Source: Apis mellifera (taxonomy: Eukaryota; Arthropoda; Insecta; Hymenoptera; Apidae). From it: a stretch of DNA of 64,000 nucleotides. The stretch spans positions 3,614,942 to 3,678,941 of the forward strand of contig NC_037646.1 of assembly GCF_003254395.2 (NCBI RefSeq). The letters are read 5' to 3'. The translations under genes were made by a program, and so were the position numbers. The first letter of the stretch is position 1; every line of letters begins with the position of its first letter. This document shows positions 11,280 through 23,743 of the stretch, in pieces. The notes beneath the pieces are model-generated. The model was not told the origin of the DNA and searched no databases. It saw nothing but the letters and a program-made list of their open reading frames with translations.

Positions 11280-14099
11280 ACTTGAGAGAGAAGGAACAAT
11301 ACATTTTCGTATTGAAACAAAGTAACACTAAAAGACGTATAATAATAAGCGAGGATAGGGAGAGAGATTGGATTAATAATTTTCTTCGAGTTTCTTCGAG
11401 TCGATGATAAAAAAGAAGAGGAGGAAGATTGTAATTTGACGGACTGATAGAGCTAATAGAGATGCTCGATCGAGATAATGTCGATATAGGCGACCGTTAT
11501 GGGAAACGTTTCGGTTCTCTGTCTGGGATGTGGAAGAAACTGCGAGTGAACAAGTCGGGCCAACGAACGTGCGCTAATCAATCACTCGGTCGGATTTTAC
11601 GACGGGAAGCAATTTGCTCGAGCCATAACTGGTCGCAACGTTGTCTTGGTTGATGCGTTGATAGCAGCTTCGGGGCCCTCGTTATTATTTCCACCGTGTA
11701 AATGCCGGCTGTCGCTTGAAAATTTGGAAGGTAAACAAGTCTTCGTCACCGGTTGCGAGGGATATATATTATTGCAAGGGAGTTGTGAATTCATTTCGAG
11801 TTAAAAATCTCAAACGATGAATATTTATCCATATATTCTTTCGAAAGAATTAATTCGAAGTTTCTACGAAAGAACACGATAATCGATATTGTGACGCCAG
11901 TGATGCAATTTAAAGAAAGAAACGTTTGATTACTATGAAAGGAAAGGAGGACAAAGAGTAAATAAAACTCCCTCCCAGGAGGGTAACCTGGACCGATGTA
12001 TGTTTCACTTACCCCTTAATGCAATATCACTTACCATGTGCCCCAGAGATATTTCCATTTTGATCATCTGCTCGCAAAGGGAACTATGAAAATCAACGAT
12101 ACGACGAAAATCTTAAATTGAAACGTTATCTTTCCCTCTTCTATGTTGTATAACTCGTGCATTCGAGAATATAAATTATACATTCATGCGAAGAAATTTC
12201 TAAGAAATTGATTTAATTCGCTTCTCTTATATTTATACCTCGTATAAGGAAAAAGAGAAAAGTAGTGGATGCGTTGGTAAATACAACGTCGAGACGTTGA
12301 TCGATGATCGAAGCGGCCACCTACAATCAGATGGACGACACGAGATCGATGGATCAACGATTCAAACGATTCATGAAACACGGCTGAGCCATCGATGAAA
12401 CGTAATTCCAACGCGCAATGTGCGACAAACAACGAAATAATATAAATTAATATCATAAACAACTGGTCAACATCGAGAGGCAAAGATATCCCCTCCATTT
12501 ATCCACTTCAAAGGTCGTGGAAAATATATATATTCTTATCCACCATAAATATCAACGCTTCGTTAAACGTTATTTATCGTTCCCGTCAATTGTTTCTCCC
12601 CCTATCTGTTCAAAGAGATGCATTAATCATCGAAACACACGGTGTCGTTTAAAATTCGGTTTAATGGAATTAGAAAGTCGAGCGGAACTTACGACGCATC
12701 ACAACAAGACGTAGAGATTATTAATTATAACCGATCAATTACGGCGTGGAATTTGTTCGGTGTGTGATTCGCGTGAGAACAAGGAGTAAAAGGATTCCGT
12801 AATGAATCTCGCGGTGAAAATTGCGAAATTTCAATTACAGTGATCGACCCCTTGTTATGATTTTACTTTAGTAGGTAGGACGTGGTTAAGTGAGGTGGAA
12901 GCTGCGTTGAAAATAAAACGTCGAAAGGTCTTGATACGCCTTTAATCATCGAGAATGATGATGGCGCATGACTGTCCCAACGCTGCGATGAGAGATGTTT
13001 CTCCCGCGGTAATGATCATTCCTTTCGCATCAGGAAGCGTAAAATTAGCTCCCGGGATCGCGTTGACGAACGAAGGATACAATTTGTTCGACAGGGGGGG
13101 GATTGGATTATTCCAAAGGGGGGGTTAGGTTGGAGGAAACCTAACCACATTGGATAAATTGTAAGGATTATATGTGAAATCATTTTAAACGATTTTGTAG
13201 AAATCATCAGACACTTTAGATAAATTGAGAACGAAGTGGGATTAGGTACTTATCTGCACGATAAATCTGTTGTAAAGCTAGATTGAAACTTTTCTTTTTT
13301 TTTTTTATCGGGTATCAATATCTGGAAGAGATTTAATATAATTTGACGTGTATAACGCGTGTAGTTTTTTCCCTTTTTTACTTTATTTCGATCGTACTCA
13401 CGTTTAATATTAAATTCTAGAATCTAGTTTTTTTGTTTCGTAAAAATATATCACGAGTGTCAAGTTTCGTACAAACTTTCGTTAAATTCTCTTAAAATCT
13501 TATGGAACGCGAAGTTTATTTTGCTTTCAACCGGTGTAATTGAAAATCAATTAAAATACCTGGAGATTATCCCAGCAATAGGAAGCCACGGTAAATCTCG
13601 GCTCATTAACTTTTTTTTTCCCCGTTATTGAGCTCGAGACAAGCTTAAAAATAAAGCACTAGGCCAATTTCAATCGCCGAGCCACATCGACGACGAATAA
13701 TGACATACGACTATCCTAACGACGTGAAAGATTATTTCAGTCCAATAATGATCGTTCCTTCCGCGTATGCCGCATAAGGAAGCACGGAATTAGCTCCAAG
13801 ACTGTATTAACGCGTGGAGAAAGAGAGGGGAGGGAAGGAACATCATTAATTCTTGCAAATTTTATCGGCGCGAGATCGTCGCCCGAGATAAGGAAACTTC
13901 ACACGTCGTATGATTTAAGAGGTAGCTGTCATGGTCACGAATGATTTCGAGTTTTCTAGCCACGATATAATTATGCTCCTTAAGTGAACTTCTCGTGTAC
14001 AAGATCCATCCGCGCGATAAGCTCTTGAACCTTTGGCCATTTTTTCCCAATCGGCTCGAGTTCCTCATCAACCGGCTGGAATCTGAAGATCGTTACCGA

Positions 14100-15475
14100 T
14101 AATATAACAGTATTCCATAGTTAACAACGTTATGCAATCGAAATTTTTCACCGAGCGACCCCTGCCTCCCTTCGGGAACCTATTGTCCGTTTAAACCTTG
14201 ACCCAACCGATTTCTAATCGAATCGTCCGTGCTGTTCGTGTACCTATGATCCGTCCAGGAGTCGAAACAAATCGATAATATAACGGTACTCTAACGACGT
14301 TATCCAATTCTTAACAAGAAACAACTTCTGCTTCCTCTCTATAATAAAAAAAACTATCTAAAATCTCTATCTAAAGATTACAAGAACACAAGTACTTATC
14401 TTGTCTTTAATTTGCACGTTTATGACTGAATTAGATCGAAATGAGACGATGATATTCCAAGATTAACAACAAATCCATGATTTTTCAATGAAACGACGTG
14501 CCCTTTCCTTAAAGACACCATCGTTCACCTAAGCGTCGACCTGACTCGATTTCGTTAAAGGCAATTAATGGAAATTAAACCGATCATTTAACAGTATTCC
14601 ATAGTCGACAGTGATTTGCAATCGAAATTTTTCACCAAACGATCCCCGTTTCCCTTAGGGAGGCTATTGTCCGTTTGAACCTTGACCCAACCGATTTCTA
14701 ATCGAATCGTCTGTTGTTCGTGTACCGATGATCCAGGAATCGAAACAAATCGATAATATAATGGTATTCTAATGATGTTATCCAATTCTTAACAAGAAAC
14801 AACTTCTGCTTCCTCTCTATAATAAAAAAAACTATCTAAAATCTTTACCTAAAGATTACAAGAACACAAGAACACACTATTTGTCTTGTCTTTAATTTAC
14901 ATGTTATACACGATTGAATTAGATCAAAACAAGTCGATGATATTCCAAGATTAACAACAAATCCATGATTTTTCAACGAAACGACGCTTCTCTTAAAGAC
15001 ACGTGTCCGTCCAGGAGTCGAAACAAATCAATAATATAACTCTAACAACGTTATCCAATTCTTAACAAGAAACAACTTCTGCTTCCTCTCTATAATAATA
15101 AAAACTATTTAAAATCTTTACCTAAAAATTACAAGAACACACTATTTATCTTGTCTTTAATTTACACATTTATAATTGAATTAGATCAAAACAAGTCGAT
15201 GATATAACAGTATTTCAATTAACAACAAATCTATAATTTTTCAACGAAACAACTTCCCTTCGTTGACACCATCGTTCACCTAAGCGTCGACCTGTCTCGA
15301 TTTCAAAGAGCAAGCCCATCCCGTTGAAGGCGATTAATGTAAATTAAACCGATCATTTAACAGTATTCCATAGTCGGCAGTGGCTTGCGATCGAAATTTT
15401 TCACCCAACGACCCCCGTTTCCCTTAGGGAGACTATTGTCCGTTTGAACCTTGACCCAACCGATTTCTAAGAAAC
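14100..15475 (+). repeat. Degenerate tandem array, period about 480 bp, in intron
   Basis: A composite unit is repeated with losses. Block P has AGTATTCCATAG, ATCGAAATTTTTCACC and CCTTGACCCAACCGATTTC. Block Q has TATCCAATTCTTAACAAG and ACAACTTCTGCTTCCTCTC. Block R has ACACCATCGTTCACCTAAG. The order seen is P-Q-R (from about 14100), P-Q (from about 14588), Q-R (from about 15003), P (about 15355-15472). The sequence is G-poor and non-coding. It is probably an old tandem duplication eroded by deletions. Confidence 0.75.
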
Positions 15476-16450
15476 GCGTCCATCGCTTTGGATCGATTGA
15501 TACCGCGTATTACGTGCGATTGATGGTTCGCCTGTCCGAGGGGGTAAAACAAACGGATCGTTACGACAGCCTAGTGGCAGCTGTAGAAAGAAGAATGCGG
15601 CGGGCGGGGAGGAGGGAAGGGACAACAACAAGGGGCATACCGCCTCGTTAACTCGCCGTTCCACATCATTTGCTCGCGCGGGTGGGGGCGAGGCACGGAG
15701 CAATATCGCTTTATTAGAAAGTAATAACAGTCCCCCCCGGTCGAAAGAAAGAGAAAATTTATATCCGTTAATCCAGGAAAGATGCGGCGCATCGAGATAT
15801 ATCACCGAGTCGTGTACACCCTGACACCCAGCCAGCCCAGGAGAACGAGGGGAGAGAGAGAGAGAACCCGTTCCATTCGTACCACGATCTCGTCCAGCCG
15901 ATTCTACAGATCACGCGAGCTAACCTCATTTCCTCCCAGAGACTTGTCCAAGTAACGAGAGGCCTGGATCTACGAATGGCCGCCGCTACGTGCCCCCTCG
16001 TACACAGGAAATTACAATTCGTGGAACAAGAATCTGGGTACAAGAAGAAGCGTTGCAACGCGTGGATAACACCCTTAATCGGTGTACCTATCACGTGTAA
16101 CGCGTTTTGAAATGGTATAAACGGTGAAGAAACGGGAGCGTGACGTTTTAATTATTGCCGTGTATACATGCGGTTTGAATATAGATAAATCGAATTGAAA
16201 CGTTACACGTACAAGATTCCAAAGGTACGCGTTTCTATTTCTTCTTAAATAATAATCGTGAGAACGAAGCAACAGATATGGATGCATATGGAAGATTGAT
16301 ATAGATCAGAGCCAAAGATGGAACAATTAAATGTATTAACAGAATAACAGAGAACGAACAAAGTAAGAAAACCTAAATTTACATCTTGTTTCCAAGAATG
16401 GAGGAATGATAAAAGAGACTAAGTTTAACATCATCATGCTATCGATGATT

Positions 16451-16472
16451 TATCGTATTCGACAATACGATA
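16451..16472. repeat. Perfect 9-bp inverted repeat with 4-nt loop
   Basis: TATCGTATT, then CGAC, then AATACGATA. Short perfect hairpin in the large intron. It is too short for a miRNA precursor and no function is inferred. Confidence 0.7.
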
Positions 16473-19400
16473 AGATAGATAAGAGCAGCGTCACGTTTCC
16501 TTTTTTAAGGATAATCAACTTTGTTGCATTGTTGCGGCGAAGGATTTTAAGAAAATCCCTTCTTATAAAATGGCGGATGTAGCTCGTTCCTGGGGGACCG
16601 TTGCGGCTGATTCTCATTGCGCGGAACAAAGAAACGTGTATTTATCGTGTATAACTATGGAACTGGGTTTTCCCAGGCTACAAATGAGTCCGATTTTTTC
16701 TTTCTCTCTCTCTTTCTTCTTCTTCCTCGCCGGTAACGTTACTCGTTAATAATATCCGTTGTTTTTAACTCGAGCACGGGGAATTGAACGAAGGAAATGG
16801 TGGATTATTAACGCATAGAATGGTTGATTAAAACTTAAAAAAAAAAGAAAGAGATGGAATCGGTTGTTTGAGAGTCGTCGAGATTAACGCGTGTGTAAGG
16901 TTCATTGTGGAAGCGTGTTAAAAGTGGGACAAACGGATGGATTATTTGGTGAGAAATAATAATTCAACAGGGGAGAAGGAGGGAGGGAAGGATAGCAAAA
17001 ATTAACACAAGAGAGTCCTTCTTTCCGGGAGGAAATGGCCGCCGGTGAAGAAATTTCTCGTAGAGTAGAGGAGAATACTCTTCTCCTTTAAATAAACATG
17101 TTGAATTGAGACAAAAACGAGGAGGGAGGAGAGGACGATTCTTACGAAAATAATCCCTCTCTCGGTCGATCTTCCTTTTTTCTTCGCGTATGGCTAATTA
17201 TAAAACGTTGAAAAGAAAAATAAAATTTCAAGATTTCTTTATATTCCCTCCCCCGTTAAAGTTAAAGAAAATTAATTTAATTTTCACAGGACGTTCTCAA
17301 TTTTTCTACATAAATTGCGAAGTGGAAATAAGGGGAAAATGTTACCTAAAAAATTTCATTTCTCTATGGAAATATATATAATTAATTAATAGGAAAATCA
17401 AAGGTGTATCGATATTTCATCTTCATTTGTAGCCGTCGTGTAATTTTATTAACCTTGAAGAAAAACGAGGATGCGAGGAAGACTCGGCTGGGCCTGAAAG
17501 GGCTGGCAAAAGGATTCGCCCTCGTCTCTAGCCAGGAATTTGGCAAAAGTCGGGTTTTCCGGTATGTCTGTCACGTAGCCAAGCCACGGTACGAGAGCTC
17601 TTCCATTTCACAACCGGTTTGAATGAAATTGGAAGCATTTCTCAGCCGCCACATTCGCTCCTCTGTGTGTAGACACCGGTATAACCGTACAATATACAAG
17701 GTATTCCGTGACACACGAGCTATACTTTGACCCGTCCGTTTACGAATCGAAAGTAGCGTAATTTTTCGAATTTTCTTATTCAATCCTTCTTCCCTTTAAT
17801 TAGAAGAAATTAGAAAAATCCAACAATTAAAATTTCTTCGAGCAGAAGAAGAGCACAAAAATTGTTATTCCAATATTCACAATATTTCCAAAACATTCTC
17901 ATAATAATAAATAAAATAGGAGGATCCACTTTTTCCAGATTAAATTCCCAAGATAAAAGCGTTACAATCGGCGATCCATTTTTACCATTTTACCCTCCGA
18001 GAGATCATGCCGGAAGCCAGGGCCGATTCAGTTCACGACAATTCAGTCCGTCCACGTTTTACGCGAGTTCCATCATCGTTCTCGAGACTCGAAGAAACAC
18101 GTCGCATGTATATATATATATATATACACACACACACCTATCCAGGTTAAGCAGAGAAAGAGCAGATGCCACGGCGGATACGCGTTTCTTTCCCCCGCGC
18201 GTTTTACTGACCTTCGCTCCCTCCCCCTTGACACGGAGTTAATAAAGTTCCGCTCGTTCTTCGAGCCAAAGAAAGAAGAACAGCTTTTAAATGAAGCTGT
18301 ACGCGGGACGAAGCATATTTTAATGTCTTACTTCGCCTCCCACCACCCCGATAATGTACGTGCCCGGTGTGCAAATACGAGGATGAACTTGGGTAACGCG
18401 CCACCACCACCATTGGAAAACCAGTTCCTATGGCGGAGGAGCACACGCGCGTGCCGTCTCGAACGTTGGAGGAGGCCGATCCCTCCTCGATGGTGGAGGC
18501 GAGGGGGAGGAGATTGGAGAAGGTGTCCATTGGAGGTCATTTCGACGGGAATTAATTCACCTTCGTGGCATAGGTTAATCCCTTGTAATTGGAATATTTT
18601 TGCATTTCGAGGAGGGAGAAGGGATTGTAATTGATGATAATTCCTTCGAGAGGCGAGAGGCAATAAGGAGGAGAGGGGTTATAAAACTTGGCGTGCCTGA
18701 GATACAGTGAGAAATTCTTACGGATTCTCGTGGTGTGTTGATCTTCTGTCAAGTATTGATCGTGATATAATATAAAATGACGAGGAATTTTTGTTTCTGA
18801 ATCTTTTGAAACGGAATGTAATTATAAATTGCGTGTAGAATGGACGTGATCACGAAGAGTGTATCGAAAAATATGGAGAGAATCATCGTATCCTGTATAA
18901 TTTATTGTTACTTTAATCAAAGTAGGGAAGGAAAATGTAAATAATTATAATGGACAGCCTCGTATTATCGAAGTTGTTCGACACTCGAGGGGATGAAGAG
19001 AAAGAGAGAAAGAGAGATGGTTAAAGGAGAGAAGGAAAAACGAAAAATAGGGGGAATAGAAGTGTGTTATTTATCGAAATACTTTGCTATGGGAACGACA
19101 AAACAGCGTTTACCAATGGGATGTTTCTCATCCCATAATTCCGTGTAATTGCTGTTATACGAGTTTACTTAATAAAGAATGAGAGGAGAAAAAAAAATAG
19201 AGAGAAAGAAAAGAGGCAGGAAAGAAAAAAAATTAGAGTGCAGCTGTTGTAAGAACCAGTTTCAAGCGATCTTCTATTACGCATATTGCATGCGACGAGC
19301 AAACGTTCCACGTGTTATGCGATACTACTTGCGCTCTGTTCTGCGGCTTTTTTTATCAACACGCGAGCAGCCGTTCGATCGAAGCCAATTTCATAGAATG

Positions 19401-19934
19401 CCACGCAATTTACAGGACACTTTGTCCGGAGACGCATCCAGAGGATAAATTTATCGTTCCATTCGAGGATACTCGATCGAGAGTATCGAAATTTTATTTA
19501 CTCTTGCGATAGATATCTTGGAGATTGTTTTAAAACACGATCATAGTGTCTCTTGTATTTAATAAGCAATGAAAATGACACATGGAAGACGAAATAATAA
19601 AACTGATGATCTAATGCCAATTCTACGAATAATAAATCTATGTTGCCTACCGAAGAAGCTATTTGACACAGCTGTTGACGTATTATCTTAATGATGAATA
19701 ACGGCACAGAAATTCCTCGTGTGACTTGCAAATCTTCCGGAAGTACAGAATTTTTGCCCCCCTTCGATTGTTTCCACATATTTCTCGACCCGTTTTAAAC
19801 TATCGTTAAAATTCCTAACCTTCCCCGTTTCAAAAATTAAATTCGAAAGATTTCGAAATTATACAAAATCCAAAAATCTATAGATAAGGGATAAACTCGA
19901 ATATATAAAATCCATATTCCAATTTCTCTTTCAG

Positions 19935-20492
19935 ATACTTCTCTCGCACTTCGACGCGTTCAAATTCCCTAGCTCGGAGGTGGTACAGTTCCGGGCCCTG
20001 GTCACGCCTTGCATGCCCACCTGCGAGCCGGTGCAGTGCGATCAAGAGGAGGCGACCGGCGAGCTTCGGTCCGTCATCTCGTACGGGAAGCGGCGTCGCC
20101 GCCGCTCGGCCGGCTCCCAGACCCGCGAGGACCTGCTTCTCGTCCAGTCGATCCAGATCACGGACAAGTTCGGGTTCGAGCACGACAGCAAGGCGTCGAA
20201 CGCGAGCTCGGCCAGCAGGGACACGGTGTTCGTCGAGAGCGAGGACATATCGTCAACCATGGGCATGTGCATCAACCTGGGCGAGGCGATCGTCGCGGGG
20301 ACCGTGTTCCTCGTCGCGCAGATCGCCATCATAGCCGCGTGGACGTTCACCTGGCAGAGACGTAGGCAGATGCTCAAGCATCAAGAGGCGCTCTCGGTCT
20401 CGGTCTCGGTCCCGGGGATGCACTCCGTCCCAGGACGCACCGACAGCCTCTGTAAGTTGTACGACACGGGATATTCAGCGCGCCGTTTCTGA
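19935..20492 (+). CDS. PAN/apple-ZP membrane protein, C-terminal exon (furin site, TM, tail)
   Basis: Last coding exon: 185 codons plus TGA at 20490-20492, phase 0 after TTCTCTTTCAG, numbered 335-519. It opens with the end of ZP-C: ILLSHFDAFKFPSSEVVQF, then cysteines in CMPTCEPVQC. A polybasic run KRRRRR (residues 386-391) before SAG is a consensus furin cleavage site, the usual release point C-terminal to ZP domains. A hydrophobic stretch at about residues 452-472 (AIVAGTVFLVAQIAIIAAW) is followed by QRRRQ, a stop-transfer signal that places the tail inside the cell. The tail is about 47 residues and ends YDTGYSARRF. Inferred product: an apical-membrane-anchored, proteolytically released matrix polymer. 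One oddity is a near-perfect 5' splice site, CTGTAAGT, at 20450-20457, which leaves open an alternative tail. Confidence 0.95.
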   Translation: MLLSHFDAFKFPSSEVVQFRALVTPCMPTCEPVQCDQEEATGELRSVISYGKRRRRRSAGSQTREDLLLVQSIQITDKFGFEHDSKASNASSASRDTVFVESEDISSTMGMCINLGEAIVAGTVFLVAQIAIIAAWTFTWQRRRQMLKHQEALSVSVSVPGMHSVPGRTDSLCKLYDTGYSARRF

Positions 20493-20816
20493 GCAGCACA
20501 CATTTTTTCCTTCCCTCCGGATCTCTTTCGAATAACTCCCTCCGAAATATTGTTTCCTCGAGAGAATTCTCTTTGGGTTTTTTTATATTCGAACATTATT
20601 TTATAAGGAAGTGGAAGTTGAGAGGAGGAATCGAATGGATCGATTGGAGGAATTTTCTTCTTTCGCGCATCATCGAGTTCTATTATCCGGATGAAAATGA
20701 ATCTTCTCTTTCACCTTTTTTTTTATAAGAATCATCCGCGTGCATCTCTTTCTCTTCATTTACAGGGGAGGGATAAAAACGATCGATCCTCGAGCGGGAG
20801 GAGGTGGCTCCTGGCT

Positions 20817-20822
20817 AATAAA
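20817..20822 (+). terminator. Candidate proximal poly(A) signal AATAAA
   Basis: The first AATAAA after the stop codon at 20490-20492, 325 bp downstream, in a moderately GC-rich stretch. It is a plausible cleavage signal for a short 3' UTR, but no strong GT-rich element was identified after it. AATAAA is frequent by chance in this AT-rich DNA. Confidence 0.35.
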
Positions 20823-23400
20823 TTGGGTTTAATTGGGTTCGATGGTCGCGGGGAACATTTGTTGGGGAAAAAGAAGGGGAAAATCTTTCGATAACACCTG
20901 CAATTTCAATTAACGAACACTGGCGTGTAAAAAAGGGGAGGAAAGGGAATTATTTCTTCTCCCCGGATTCGCGAAAATCGGATGATGCATCGCCAACACC
21001 TTTCTTGCACTTCCAGTCGAACATTTTCTCCTCTCCCCAACTCGATTACATTCATATTCCCCAAAACAAACTTGTTGCAAATTGACTCGTAAAGGATCAC
21101 AGATTCACAGAAAACTCTTATCCAGAACCCTTAATCAGAAGGAGATTGTTCTCGATCGATATCATCCCCTCGTGAACCAAACTCTCGTCGTTAATCTCTC
21201 TCCAATTTTTCTTGCGACGTTCGTCTCCCCTCATCATTCGATCTACCCCTACGCGAGATCAGAAGGGATATAAAAGGGGGTGGAAATAAGGCGAAGCGTG
21301 GACGAGGCGTGGTTCCGGACTGGGCGTGATGGAGGTCGACGTGTACTTGCTGGATACGGACTCTAATTAGCATTGGGAATCGAGCATGATTATGCAGATG
21401 CTCCGAGTGGGGATATCAACAGGAGGGAGGGTTGCGATGGGCGTCAAGGGGTTGGCGGAAGGTTAATTGCCTCTTGCGGCGTCTCGGGGTTAAGCTAAGC
21501 TTCGCGCTCTCGGAGGAGTCGAGGGGTGGGGAGAGGCTGGGTTGAGGTGGAAACGAGAAACGGCGCTGGGATCGCGTCAAGGTTAGATACCTAGGGATCG
21601 TATAACCTAACATCCCTCTATCCTCGACTTAACCTTAGCCACCAGATTTCCTCGGCCCTTCCTCGGCGGTGGCGTTTGCTTAATTTACATCGCGACACGT
21701 GAGCTTATCAATCTGAGACGACTCTCGCTCCGCTTGCTGCGAGCTTCGTGGCTAATCAACGGGATAAAGTCTTTGAAGTCGCGGATAGAAGTAGACGCGT
21801 GTAAACAGGGATTATTAATATCGTGATGAGAGAGAGAGAGAGGAGGGAGGTGAATGAACTTGTACATTGTTGATTAATGTCGTTGAAATATTGAAATTGA
21901 TCTAAATGATATAAAATAATTGGCCAAAGGTCTACTTGTAACTATATGAAATGGGAATTGTTTTTCATTAGTTTTTCTATTTAATTTAATTTAATTTGAT
22001 TCAAAAAAGTATAAAATTAATTTATGGAAAATTATTCGATTTTCAAAAAGTTGTTTCAAAATGCATAAATACATTGATAGATATGTAGTTAATAGTCGCG
22101 TGGCGCTAGTGTCGCTTCATTGGTCGATATAGCGTTAAGAATAATTGAAAACGCATTGATTGGTTTGAAAAAGACACGAAATCTTTCGATACAATTCCAA
22201 TGTAAGTTTCCAAATTACGAAAATTCGATGACTGTTCATCACTGGTCGAGGATGAAACGTTTAGAAATTGTGTATTTCGAAATTTTCGAAATATTAGTTC
22301 GAAGATTCAAATATATATCCGGAAAGTTATAACTGGATCTTAACTTGGAAATATAGAGGGGACACGAGCGATATAATGATTCGAATTTACACGAAGTATT
22401 AACGTAACATAAGTCTTATTTAGCAAAATTAAGCAATTTTTATGCTAAATGAAACTGAAACCGAACAATAAGACAGATGGTTCCATGACGAGGATGAGCG
22501 ATACCGAAAGGGTTGGATAAATTTAAATCGGTTAGGGTCGCGTTCCTGCGGGACTCCATCGATTCGGGGAAAAGGAGAGGAGGGTTAATTGAGAAACTTG
22601 AAAATTTGAATACGCTCGCCAAGACAAATGGTGAGGGGCGAGCGAAAGAGGAAGATAAAGGCGGGGCAAAGTGTGAGTCCTCGATTAGCATGGGGACGTT
22701 TGCGTTTCAGTTAAACTTCTGGGGATCTCCCCTCTGTTCGACATTTGTCTATCGTCGGCAAACACGCCTATCTCTCTCTCTCTTATCACGATATATCATT
22801 CGTTCTCTTTTTTTTTTCACTTTCAAATTTTATTATCAAAAAGTTCTTCAAGAAATTGAACTTCCCTTTAAGAAGAATCAGAATCGTCTGGTTGCACGTT
22901 TGCAACAATAGACTCTTTCGATCGTCGCTCGATTCTGCGGGTATAATTTTCTAGTAACGGGAAAGGACAACGCGTCGCGCCTCCCTCCCTTGTTCTCCAT
23001 CGGTAATTCGACGACCGACAACTCGAGTTACTGACAAGCCGCGCAAAAAAAAAAAAAAAGAAAGAAAGAAAGAAAGGAAAAAGAGAAGGAAGAACGAGCG
23101 ACAATGAAACCGGTGAAAAAAATGTCACCAACCGAGAAGATATCGAGGTAAACGTTGAAAGGACGCGCGCTTTAATTATTGGTACTAATTGCCGTGGAGA
23201 TTGCTAGGCTTTCTCTCACTTCGCACAATGGGGACGCGAGGCTAAATGGGATTTCTCTTTTGAGTCGAATGGCATTGATTGAAAACTATAGGATACCTAC
23301 GTAGTGTGACGTTAGTTTCCCCTCTCCAAAACCATTAGACCACGTTAACCGGAGCCCTATTGTCGGAGAACACGCGCTCCTCTCCTCCCGCTTCGCCGAC

Positions 23401-23436
23401 TATATATATATATATATACATACATACATACATACA
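23401..23436. repeat. (TA)n(CATA)n microsatellite
   Basis: Compound dinucleotide and tetranucleotide tract directly upstream of the A40 run. Alternating purine-pyrimidine sequence, likely length-polymorphic. Confidence 0.9.
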
Positions 23437-23453
23437 CTGTGCTTACTATTTTA

Positions 23454-23455
<2 letters not shown>

Positions 23456-23495
<40 letters not shown>
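23456..23495 (+). repeat. Poly(A) tract of 40
   Basis: Forty uninterrupted adenines, the longest homopolymer in the window. No retrocopy body or target-site duplication was seen around it: the left side is a CATA microsatellite, not a 3' UTR. It is therefore more likely slippage than a retrotransposed tail. Its length may be affected by sequencing or assembly. Confidence 0.9.
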
Positions 23496-23497
<2 letters not shown>

Positions 23498-23716
23498 AAT
23501 AATCAATAATAACAATGTATACACGAACGACGAGATAAGAGATCGCCAATTACGGTGCCTGAACACGCGTTTAACAAACGCGACATTATTCTATTCTCTC
23601 TCTCTCTCTCTTTTTTTTTCATTTTACACTTACTAGCTAAGGATTTTTCTTTTTTTTTTTTCGCTAAACGCTGACGTAGTATATCCAATTTGCTTGTGGT
23701 GAGAGGGTAGAGCCAA

Positions 23717-23743
23717 TTTTTTTTTTTTTTTTTTTTTTTTTTT
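23717..23743 (+). repeat. Poly(T) tract of 27
   Basis: Twenty-seven uninterrupted thymines, one of more than ten long T-runs between 22.8 and 25.7 kb. No coding relation. Confidence 0.9.

Larger units (their letters stand above)
11239..19934 (+). other. 8.7-kb intron splitting the ZP-C subdomain
   Basis: Begins GTAAGAGTC and ends TTCTCTTTCAG, phase 0. Just inside the donor is a (TA)n tract (11259-11279). It carries a diverged duplicate pair (about 12965-13065 and 13702-13800), a degenerate array at 14100-15475, a perfect short hairpin at 16451-16472, and TA/CA and GA microsatellites. The open frames inside are short or compositional, and none resembles a known protein. There is no sign of a nested gene. 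Confidence 0.85.

Noticed and set aside
23439..23500. A40 tract as the tail of a retrotransposed copy
   Set aside because: Upstream sequence is a TA/CATA microsatellite, not a transcript body, and no target-site duplication is visible.
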